DNA from: CATOSD01 sp034422735
GTDB taxonomy: Bacteria > Chloroflexota > Dehalococcoidia > Lucifugimonadales > CATOSD01
Reading direction: 5' to 3'
Length of the DNA: 64,000 nt
Assembly: GCA_034422735.1 (NCBI GenBank)
Contig: DAOUJL010000039.1
Location: forward strand, 121,895 to 185,894
Positions 16,349 to 23,446 of the stretch are shown here, piece after piece. The notes below the pieces were generated by a model that was not told where the DNA came from, ran no database searches, and worked only from the letters and a program-made list of their open reading frames with translations. The position numbers were made by a program, and so were the translations under genes. Within the stretch, counting starts at the first letter, position 1; every line of letters begins with the position of its first letter.

Positions 16349-17647
16349 TTGAGACACACACCGCAAGGATTCCGTTGGGCGGCGGCCATCGCTGTCACCT
16401 GGATGTTCGCCATCCTTGTGGCGTGCGGCGGCGAGGCTGCGGACGCCACGACTCCGGCGCCCTCCCCCACCGCGCCCCCGACGTCAGGGAGCGATCAGCC
16501 GGTCGCCCCGGAAGTAGTACAGCTCGATGAGCCGCTCAACGCGCCGTCCGAGGTGCCCGAGGAGCTGCTGGCGGTCTGGGAAGCCTGGGCGCTGCTCGCG
16601 CGGGAACACATCGACCGCGAGAACCTGGATCCCGCCGAGGCGACCGAGGAGGCCATCCGGGGAGTCATCGAGACGCTGGGCGACCCCCATACCCACTACG
16701 TTGCGCCCGAAGAGTTCGACATTCAGAGCCAGGACCTGCAGGGCGAGTTCGAGGGCATCGGCGCGAGCGTATCGATGCGGCTGGACGGCAACTTGGTGGT
16801 GGTCGCCCCCATCGCGGGCAGCCCGGCTGAGGCCGCCGGCGTCCGGCCCGGCGACATCATCCTGGAGATCGACGGCGTAAGCGTCGAGGGGATGAGCCTT
16901 ATGGGGGCTGTGAACAAGATCAGAGGTCAGCGCGGCACCAAGGTCACCATCCTGGTGCGCCACCTCGGAGCCATAGACCCGGTCGCCATCGAGATCATCA
17001 GGGGCATCATTCCGCTGGAAAGCGTGCTGCTCCGAAGCGAGCCGGGCGAGAGGATAGCGCACATCAGGGTTACGGAGTTCTTCGCCGACACCGCTGACGA
17101 CCTCGGCAACATGCTGCTCCAGGTGATGTCGAGCGGCGCGAAGGGTGTCATCCTCGACTTTCGGGACAATCCCGGCGGCCTGCTCAGCTCCGTCATCGAC
17201 GTAGTCAACCTGTTTCTCGACGCCAACCAGCTCCCCGACGGCGCGCTGGTGACCTACGAGATCGACTCAAGCGGCAAACGCACCAACTTCCACGTACAAC
17301 CGGGCGGTGTAGCCACGGAGATTCCGATTGTCATCTTGACGAACGAATTCAGCGCCAGCGCGACCGAGATTCTCGCCGGGGCGCTCCAGGACCACGGAAG
17401 GGCCCAAATCGTAGGAGCTACCACCTACGGCAAGGGCAGCGTCAACATACTGCGCCGCCTCAGCAACGGCGGAGGCCTCATAATAACGTTCGCACGCTGG
17501 TACACGCCGGAGGGACGCCAGATTGAGGAACAGGGCATCGCGCCGGACTTCGAGGTCACGTCCAGAGACCGCCAGACCGCGGAAACCACGCAGCTCGAGA
17601 AGGCGAGAGAAGTGATGGAGTCGATCCTCGAAGATGAAGGCCTGTAG
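16349..17647 (+). CDS. C-terminal processing peptidase, S41 family, lipoprotein
   Basis: A carboxyl-terminal (CtpA/Tsp-like) serine protease, exported. With the TTG 16349 start (GAAGG 8 bases upstream) the N-terminus is basic, then a hydrophobic stretch ending in ILVAC, a good lipobox, so it is probably lipid-anchored outside the membrane. A Thr/Pro/Ser-rich linker follows, then an N-domain, a PDZ domain (GIGASVSMR...PGDIILEIDG, about 130-200) and the peptidase core with catalytic Ser337 (FSASATEIL) and Lys362 (TYGKGSVN), 25 residues apart as in Tsp. GTG 16340 is an alternative start. It precedes smpB by 12 bases. Confidence 0.92.
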   Translation: MRHTPQGFRWAAAIAVTWMFAILVACGGEAADATTPAPSPTAPPTSGSDQPVAPEVVQLDEPLNAPSEVPEELLAVWEAWALLAREHIDRENLDPAEATEEAIRGVIETLGDPHTHYVAPEEFDIQSQDLQGEFEGIGASVSMRLDGNLVVVAPIAGSPAEAAGVRPGDIILEIDGVSVEGMSLMGAVNKIRGQRGTKVTILVRHLGAIDPVAIEIIRGIIPLESVLLRSEPGERIAHIRVTEFFADTADDLGNMLLQVMSSGAKGVILDFRDNPGGLLSSVIDVVNLFLDANQLPDGALVTYEIDSSGKRTNFHVQPGGVATEIPIVILTNEFSASATEILAGALQDHGRAQIVGATTYGKGSVNILRRLSNGGGLIITFARWYTPEGRQIEEQGIAPDFEVTSRDRQTAETTQLEKAREVMESILEDEGL

Positions 17648-17659
17648 CCGGGTCGGACC

Positions 17660-18115
17660 ATGAGCCAGTACAGGACAATCGCCACCAACAGAAGAGCCAG
17701 GCGCGACTACGACATCCTCGACACCTTCGAGGCGGGCATCGTGCTGACCGGCACAGAGATCAAGTCGCTCCGCGCCAACCGCGCCAACATCGGGGACGCC
17801 TACGCTCGGCCGGAGGGCGGCGAGCTGTGGCTGCACAACCTTCACATATCGCAGTACGACGCCGGCAACTCCGCCAACCACGACCCGATGCGCCCGCGCA
17901 AGCTGCTGCTGCACAAGATGCAGATACGGCGGCTGAGCAGGGACGTGTCCGAGAAGGGGTTCACCCTGGTGCCGCTGCGCATCTACTTGAAGCGGCACCT
18001 CGCCAAGGTGGAGCTTGCCTTGGCGAAAGGGCGCCGACGCCACGACAAGCGCCGCGCCATAATCGACCGTTACCGGGAGCAGGAGGCGCGAGAAGCGATC
18101 GGCAGCCGCCGCTAG
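17660..18115 (+). CDS. smpB: SsrA-binding protein SmpB
   Basis: Binds tmRNA and delivers it to stalled ribosomes for trans-translation. The OB-fold hallmarks are present: NRRARRDYDILDTFEAGIVLTGTEIKSLR at the N-terminus and the basic tail KGRRRHDKR at the C-terminus. 151 residues, typical. It follows the S41 protease closely and is ended by a strong hairpin at 18143-18180. No tmRNA gene was found in the window. Confidence 0.96.
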   Translation: MSQYRTIATNRRARRDYDILDTFEAGIVLTGTEIKSLRANRANIGDAYARPEGGELWLHNLHISQYDAGNSANHDPMRPRKLLLHKMQIRRLSRDVSEKGFTLVPLRIYLKRHLAKVELALAKGRRRHDKRRAIIDRYREQEAREAIGSRR

Positions 18116-18142
18116 GGAACTGAGACAGCGCACCACGCAAAT

Positions 18143-18187
18143 CGGCGCCGCATATCGGAATTGACCGGTGTGCGGCGCCGTTGTCTT
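18143..18187 (+). terminator. Hairpin terminator after smpB
   Basis: CGGCGCCGCA (18143-18152) pairs perfectly with TGCGGCGCCG (18171-18180), followed by TTGTCTT. It lies between convergent smpB and the small HTH gene, so it may act in both directions; the U-tract is weak. Confidence 0.6.
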
Positions 18188-18233
18188 GCCAGAGCGAGCA
18201 CCGACCACGCCGGCGCTCAGCGGCCTTGCCTCC

Positions 18234-18461
18234 CTACTTGACCCGGGTCACCTTGATGGTGTCGCCGGGCGCGAGAGCTATCCTCTGCACGCTGATGCCC
18301 AGCTTGAGCAGCCAGTAGCCGAGCGTGGCCTTGCTCACCCCCAGGTGGTCGGCGGTTGCCGTCAGGCCCATCTCCGTCACCATCCCGGGAAGCATTTTCT
18401 CCAGCGGCTGGTCAAACTTCGATTCGACTGCCAGCATCTTCTTCGTCTTCTTGGTCGTCAC
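18234..18461 (-). CDS. Small helix-turn-helix DNA-binding protein
   Basis: A 75-residue basic protein. MLPGMVTEMGLTATADHLGVSKATLGYWLLKLGI is a clear helix-turn-helix (helix, GLTATADHLGVSKATLGYWL recognition unit), followed by a short beta segment GDTIKVTRVK. GTG 18461 has AAGGAGG with a 5-base spacer on the minus strand, a strong ribosome site. Probably a small transcription regulator; its target is unknown. It stands alone, convergent with smpB. Confidence 0.8.
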   Translation of the reverse strand: MTTKKTKKMLAVESKFDQPLEKMLPGMVTEMGLTATADHLGVSKATLGYWLLKLGISVQRIALAPGDTIKVTRVK

Positions 18462-19009
18462 TTCGTCCTCCTTAGTGCTGTACAGATATCCTGTGACATT
18501 GACCCTGTTCCCGCTGCCTGATGGACCACTGCTGAAATGCTGCTCACGCTTTACTGTGCGCTAATGCTAAACCCGCCACTAATCGAATGTCAATGCCTCT
18601 TCAAAACATTTCTGGCGCAATTCTAATATTGTCAGTGTTTGTCTGGCAAGTCCAGAAGTCCCCGGCCCTGCTGTTCGGGCGGCCCTAAGTCCCGGGCCTC
18701 GGCCCCGCAAAGTGCGACCCCGTAGCTGGCTATAACAAACGACACGGCGATTTCGCGTGTAAGTTCATATTATGCGGTGTCTAGGGCCATAGTGTGACCA
18801 CGGCGACCTAGCGTGATGGCCCGGGTCGCGGGTTGCGCGCGTGCCCCAGCGTTCCTGTCCCCTACCCCACTCGACGCCCGCCCCGGTCCACCGGCGTCGC
18901 CGAGGCGCGAAGCGTCACGATTATGCGAGCGGGCCGCCGCTGGGTTATGATGGTCAGTGTGTGCCGGCGAACCGGTCGCCGTCCCCTACCGAACCCCAGG
19001 AGGCAGTGT
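18462..19009. other. Intergenic region between the HTH gene and the DUF6391 gene
   Basis: No convincing ORF. AT-rich near 18570-18640, then GC-rich. A TATAAC box lies near 18732 (plus strand), and TATGAT at 18946-18951 precedes the DUF6391 gene. I looked for tmRNA because smpB is close and saw none. Confidence 0.5.
18946..18951 (+). promoter_or_regulatory. -10 element before the DUF6391 gene (TATGAT)
   Basis: TATGAT 58 bases upstream of the TTG start; no -35 visible. Confidence 0.4.
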
Positions 19010-19498
19010 TTGGCATCGCGCATTCTGGACAGCATCCGACGCAACCACGCACTGGAGCACGCCACCGTCACCATGCTCCTCGAGGCCAGGTCCCCTACCC
19101 CACTGGGTGGCTACTCCACCCCCGGCGGGTTCTTCATCTTCGGCCGGGCGTCGCTCGAAGAGGTCTACACCGCAGCTCAGAAGGCCCTCGCCTCACTCCA
19201 GGCCGGCCGCGCCGACCTCGCGATCTCGCCCCACTGCGGCACCAACATCGCCACCGCCGCGCTGCTGGGCGGCCTCCTCGCCAGGGCGATCCTGGCCCGC
19301 GGCCGCCGCATCGCCCGAATCCCCGTCGCCATCGCCGCCATGGTCGGAGTCGGCCTCCTGAGCCGGCCCATCGGAAACACGCTGCAGCGCCACTTCACCA
19401 CCCTCGCCGAGCTCGACGGCGTGGAGATCACCAGAATCAGAAGAGTATGGGCCGGCGGACTCTCGATCTACCGCGTCAGCACTTCCACGCCGAAGTAG
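19010..19498 (+). CDS. DUF6391 family protein
   Basis: A 162-residue protein with the DUF6391 pattern: ILDSIRRNHALEHATVTMLLE at the N-terminus, then GGYSTPGGFFIFGRAS, LQAGRADLAISPHCGTNIAT, and two hydrophobic segments (AALLGGLLARAIL and IPVAIAAMVGVGLLS) that are likely membrane-spanning. The family is common in Chloroflexota and cyanobacteria and has no assigned function. TTG 19010 is chosen because CAGGAGG ends 6 bases upstream and homology begins there. Confidence 0.8.
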   Translation: MASRILDSIRRNHALEHATVTMLLEARSPTPLGGYSTPGGFFIFGRASLEEVYTAAQKALASLQAGRADLAISPHCGTNIATAALLGGLLARAILARGRRIARIPVAIAAMVGVGLLSRPIGNTLQRHFTTLAELDGVEITRIRRVWAGGLSIYRVSTSTPK

Positions 19499-19603
19499 GC
19501 GACAGATGCGGCAGTCGCGGTAAGGAGGACGTTGTGCCTACCAGGTGGCACGCGGGTGCGATAAGGGCACGCACGATGCAGGAACGAATTCGGCCCGTTG
19601 TGC

Positions 19604-19609
19604 TACACT
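19604..19609 (+). promoter_or_regulatory. Extended -10 promoter of tRNA-Arg (TGTGC-TACACT)
   Basis: TTGTGCTACACT lies 18 bases upstream of the tRNA 5' end, a typical distance for a stable RNA promoter, and matches the window's recurrent motif. Confidence 0.65.
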
Positions 19610-19627
19610 TGAACACAGTCCTCCGTT

Positions 19628-19704
19628 GTCCCTGTAGCTCAGTTGGACAGAGCGGCTGCCTTCTAAGCAGCGGGTCGCGGGTTCGAATCCTGCCAGGGAC
19701 GCCA
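19628..19704 (+). tRNA. tRNA-Arg (anticodon TCT)
   Basis: A complete cloverleaf. The acceptor stem GTCCCTG pairs with CAGGGAC (19628-19634 with 19694-19700); the D arm is GCTC/GAGC; the anticodon stem GCTGC/GCAGC carries loop CTTCTAA with anticodon TCT at 19662-19664; the T arm is GCGGGTTCGAATCCTGC. Discriminator G and an encoded CCA end at 19704. It decodes AGA. Confidence 0.97.
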
Positions 19705-19877
19705 GGCCATACTATGGTCCGCCGGTCCCCACGCATCGAATCAGCCGCGGATGCGCGCGAATCTCGATATTGCGATTGCGAAGTCATGCTGGAAATCCTC
19801 GTAACGATATCGAAGTCGCGAAAACCCACGGAAACCGCCACTATCGGAATATCGCAATTGGCAATAGAGGAGTGAAA

Positions 19878-20537
19878 ATGGCCACCAGTTTTTCATCCGA
19901 GCTGCGGCAGGAGGCCGCTTCCGTCTGGGGCGACATCATGGAGCACCCCTTCCTGCTGGAGCTGCAGAGAGGCACTCTCCCCGTCGAGAGCTTCCGCTAC
20001 TACGTGATCCAGGACTACCACTACATGGAGGGTTTCGGCAGAGTGGTCTCGATCGCGCTGTCCAAGGCGCCCGACACCGAGGCCATCCGTCAGTTGGCTC
20101 GGCGCGTCGCCACGCCCGTGGAGCGTCCCCTGCACTCCCGCATGTTCGAGCTGCTGGGCGTCACCGAGGAGGAGGCCGAGGCCGCCGCCCAGTCGCCCAC
20201 GAATCTCGCCTACGTCAACCACATGCTCACCGCCGCCTCCATGGGGGGAGTCGGCGAGGCCGCCGCGGCCATACTCCCCTGCCCCTGGAGCTACCACGAG
20301 ATCGGCCAGCAGCTCCAGCCGTCGCCCCATCCGGTCTACGGCCATTGGGTCGACGCCTACTCCTCTGGTATCCTTGAGGAGAGTACGGTGGCCTGGCGTG
20401 AACTGGTGGACCGGTTCGGCGCGGAAGGCGGCCCCGCCGTTAGGGCGGCCATGCGCGACGCGTTCCTGGCCAGCTCGCGCTACGAGCACATGTTTTGGTC
20501 CATGGCCTACTCGCGCGAGCAGTGGCCCGTGTCTTAA
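19878..20537 (+). CDS. TenA family protein (thiaminase II / aminopyrimidine hydrolase type)
   Basis: An all-helical TenA/heme-oxygenase-like fold enzyme. Classic members hydrolyse aminopyrimidines for thiamin salvage. Active-site features are kept: QDYHYM (about 46-51), ILPCPWSYHEIG with the catalytic Cys135, and the C-terminal YEHMFW carrying the conserved Glu. 219 residues. ATG 19878 has AGAGGAG with 5-base spacing. No TPP riboswitch was seen upstream and no thi genes are adjacent. A paralog lies at 43595. A divergent substrate is possible. Confidence 0.88.
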   Translation: MATSFSSELRQEAASVWGDIMEHPFLLELQRGTLPVESFRYYVIQDYHYMEGFGRVVSIALSKAPDTEAIRQLARRVATPVERPLHSRMFELLGVTEEEAEAAAQSPTNLAYVNHMLTAASMGGVGEAAAAILPCPWSYHEIGQQLQPSPHPVYGHWVDAYSSGILEESTVAWRELVDRFGAEGGPAVRAAMRDAFLASSRYEHMFWSMAYSREQWPVS

Positions 20538-20556
20538 GAGGCCGAGCCTATCGAAG

Positions 20557-20622
20557 TCCCTTCCCCCTCGATGGGGGAAGAGCCTGCCCTGAGCCTGCCG
20601 AATGGGTCAGGATGGGGGTGAA
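20557..20622 (+). repeat. Composite hairpin repeat (family A, interrupted)
   Basis: Family A hairpin (TTCCCCC/GGGGGAA) at the left and the family tail GGATGGGGGTGA at the right, separated by about 26 extra bases containing GAGCCTGCCCTGAGCCTGCCGAA in place of the usual GGTTA. This looks like one interspersed repeat inserted in another. The tail runs straight into the ribosome site of the next gene. Confidence 0.65.
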
Positions 20623-20634
20623 AGGGAGATAACC

Positions 20635-22125
20635 ATGGCGACACAGAGCTACGCGGGCACCGTGAACGCGCCCGACTTCCCAAAAGGGATGGACTGGCTG
20701 AACACCGAGCGGCCCCTCTCACTGGAGGACCTGCGCGGAAAGATCGTGATCCTGGACTTCTGGACCTATTGTTGAGTCAACTGCATGCACGTATTTCCGC
20801 AGTTGCGGAAACTGGAAGAGAAGTACCGGAACGAGCTGGTCGTGGTCGGCGTGCACTCCGCGAAGTTCACCGCCGAAAAGGATACCGAGAACGTGCGCAA
20901 GGCAATCCTGCGCTACGAGATCGAGCACCCGGTAGCCAACGACTCCGACTTCGTCATCTGGCAGACCTACACCGTCCGCGCCTGGCCCACGCTCATGTTT
21001 ATAGACCCGCGCGGCAAGGTCATCGGCAAGCACGAAGGTGAGATCGTCCTCGAACCCTTCGACAACATCATCGCCGAGATGGTGCGCGAGTTCGACGGCG
21101 ACGGCCTGATCGACCGCCGGCCCATGACCTTCAAGCTGGAGAGCGAGACGGAATGGGAGCGGCCCCTGTCCTTCCCGGGCAAGGTGCTGGCGGACGCGGC
21201 TTCCGGCCGGCTGTTCATCGCCGACTCCAACCACAACCGCGTGGTCGTCGCGACGCTGGACGGCGACGTGACCCAGGTCATCGGCAGCGGCGAGCGCGGC
21301 CAGGCGGACGGCCCGGCGCACGAGGCCCAATTCGACGACCCGCAGGGCATGGCGCTCGACGGCGACGTGCTGTACGTCGTCGACACCAAGAACCACTCGA
21401 TTCGCCGCGTAGCGCTCGACACCGGCCGCGTGGACACCATAGCGGGCGTTGGCGAGCAGGCGATGCGGTTCCACGCGGGCGGCGACGGGCTGTCCACAGC
21501 GCTGAACTCACCCTGGGACCTGGAGCTGCGCGACGGCATCCTGTACATAGCCATGGCCGGTTTCCACCAGCTCTGGCGGATGCGCCTGGACACGGGCGAA
21601 GTCCTGCCCCACGCCGGTTCGGGCCGCGAGAACATCGTGGACGGCCCGCTGGGATCAGCGCAGCTCGCCCAGCCCAGCGGCATCGCGTCCATCGACGACA
21701 AGCTGTACTTCACCGACAGCGAGACCAGCGCCATCCGCTCCGCCGACCTGGACACCGGCGGCCGCGTTCAGACCGTGTTGGGCCAGGGGCTATTCACGTT
21801 TGGCGACGCCGACGGCGTGGGCGACGCGGTGCGTCTCCAGCATCCCATCGGCATAGACGCCGCCGACGGTGTGCTATACATCACCGACAGCTACAACAAC
21901 AAGATCAAGCGCGTGTACCCCGCGACCCGTGGCTGCATGACGATGCTCGGCAGCGGCGGCGCCGGCCACAGGGACGGACCCGCGGGCGAGGCCGAGTTCT
22001 ACGAACCGTCAGGCGTGAGCGCGGCGGCGGGCAAGCTCTACGTCGCCGACACTAACAACCACGCCATCCGCGTCGCCGACCTGGAAACGGGCGACGTGAG
22101 CACCCTGGAGCTGCGCGGGCTGTAG
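20635..22125 (+). CDS. Thioredoxin-like/NHL-repeat protein, probable selenoprotein (in-frame UGA at codon 47)
   Basis: From ATG 20635 (GGGAGA upstream) the frame runs DFWTYC, TGA (20773-20775), VNCMH and on to 22125, 496 codons with the UGA. Relatives (NHLRC2-type thioredoxin/NHL proteins) read WTYCCINC here, so the UGA replaces the first Cys of the redox CxxC, giving UxxC, the usual Sec-for-Cys substitution. The residues before the UGA (PDFPKGMDWLNTE...LRGKIVILDFWTYC) also match the family, so the 5' part is coding. Thioredoxin fold about 1-150; about five to six NHL beta-propeller repeats from 165 on (for example LFIADSNHNRVVV, LYVVDTKNHSIRRV, LYITDSYNNKIKRV, LYVADTNNHAIRV). A perfect 7-bp stem follows the UGA. 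Conventional gene callers will start at ATG 20785 and lose the active site. Sequencing error is the main alternative. Confidence 0.88.
20773..20805 (+). promoter_or_regulatory. UGA codon plus SECIS-like stem-loop
   Basis: UGA at 20773-20775 is followed two bases later by CAACTGC (20778-20784), a 14-base loop containing GU, and GCAGTTG (20799-20805), a perfect 7-bp stem. Position immediately 3' of the UGA is as in bacterial SECIS elements bound by SelB. The stem is inside coding sequence. Confidence 0.65.
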
Positions 22126-22132
22126 GGGGCCC

Positions 22133-23413
22133 CTACCCCCCTTGCCCACCCTCGTTGGCGGCAGCCGAACGCAATAGCTCTTCCGGGGCCTTGATCGAGC
22201 GAAACTGCAGGTACAGCGCGAAGTTGTAGAGCAGCTTGAAGAAGGTTCCGATGAGAAACGGCGTGCCCAGCGTCGTAACGCTCGCAGTCGCGCCGCCGAT
22301 GATGGGGCTGGCGGCCTGAGTCACGTTTCGGCCCAGGTTCGTTACGCCCGCCATCGCCATGCGCGACTCCGGCGGCACTATCGCCATCGTGTATGACTGG
22401 CGCGTGGGCACGTCCATCTCGTTGAGAAGTTCCCTGGCCACGTAGAACGCCACGGCCAGCAGCGCGTTGCCGGACAGCGCGAGAGCGATCATCAGCACGT
22501 TGGCGAGCACCTGGGTGAACACCATCGTGTTCACCAGCCCGATTCTCCTGGCGCACGGGGCGGCAAGCAGCACCGAGACGACGTTGGCTAGCTGCCCCAG
22601 GAAGAAAACCGCGGTGATCGAGTTGAGGCTAAGTCCGAACTTGGTCGCGAACCAGTATGCGATGAAACTCTTCACGTAGAAGCCGCCGCCCAGCGAGTCG
22701 ATGGAGAAGAGCGCCGCGATGCGGATGATGGCGCCGCGCGCGCTCAGTCCCCCCTCGTTGGATGGAAATGCGCTCCCTGCGACCGCACGCGCCTCCGCCT
22801 GGGGAGTCAGCCCGCCGTAGAAGGCCAGGGCCCCCACGGCCACGACGGCGTAGCCGAAGAACATCGCCCGGTACGACGCAAGCTCTTCCATACCCAGCGT
22901 GGACTGCAACAGTTCCGGCGCCGCTATCAGCAACGCGCCGCCCGTCTTGGTGACGATGCTGACGAGGTTGTAAAGGCTGAACACCATGGTACGCTCGCGT
23001 TCGGAGGCGGACTGCGCCAGAATTGCGGAGTCCATCGACACGAACGCGGTGCGGTCGCCGCCGGTGGTGGTGGTCATCGCGAGCAGTCCGATTGCGGCAA
23101 GCTGCCATTCGTTGGTGCCCAGCGCGAACAGCGCGCCGCCTACCGACATCAGCAGCGTCATCACAATCAGCAACCGCCGCCGCCCTATCCTGTCGCCTTT
23201 CCAACTGGCCACCACGTTGGAGACCGCGCCGCCGGCCATTATGCCGCTGAACACCACGCCCGCCTGGAACGCGCTGAACTCCAGCACGCTGAGATACACG
23301 CCCAGAAAGACGCTCAAAAAGCTGTAGTCGATTCCCCTGACGGCGGTTGCGCCGAACACCATCCAGCCGTCGCGGCTGAGCGAAGGGACGAGGCGCCGGA
23401 TAAACGCGGCCAC
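22133..23413 (-). CDS. MFS transporter
   Basis: A 426-residue membrane protein with about twelve hydrophobic segments and a charged central loop near residues 200-215. GDRIGRRRLLIVMTLL after the second helix is the classic MFS GxxxDRxGRR motif between helices 2 and 3. No substrate can be assigned. The start is GTG 23413 or Met at 23362. It lies 33 bases downstream of valS on the same strand. Confidence 0.85.
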   Translation of the reverse strand: MAAFIRRLVPSLSRDGWMVFGATAVRGIDYSFLSVFLGVYLSVLEFSAFQAGVVFSGIMAGGAVSNVVASWKGDRIGRRRLLIVMTLLMSVGGALFALGTNEWQLAAIGLLAMTTTTGGDRTAFVSMDSAILAQSASERERTMVFSLYNLVSIVTKTGGALLIAAPELLQSTLGMEELASYRAMFFGYAVVAVGALAFYGGLTPQAEARAVAGSAFPSNEGGLSARGAIIRIAALFSIDSLGGGFYVKSFIAYWFATKFGLSLNSITAVFFLGQLANVVSVLLAAPCARRIGLVNTMVFTQVLANVLMIALALSGNALLAVAFYVARELLNEMDVPTRQSYTMAIVPPESRMAMAGVTNLGRNVTQAASPIIGGATASVTTLGTPFLIGTFFKLLYNFALYLQFRSIKAPEELLRSAAANEGGQGG

Positions 23414-23446
23414 GGGTGCTCGGGGCCAACGCCGCGGCGGGCGGCG

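Noticed and set aside
18116..19000. Possible tmRNA gene next to smpB
   Set aside because: No tRNA-like ends, no T-arm with CCA, and no tag-peptide reading frame could be found.
20773..20775. Reading the UGA as a plain nonsense mutation or pseudogene
   Set aside because: The rest of the frame is intact for 450 codons, the UGA is exactly at the redox Cys, and a perfect stem follows; kept only as the alternative to Sec.
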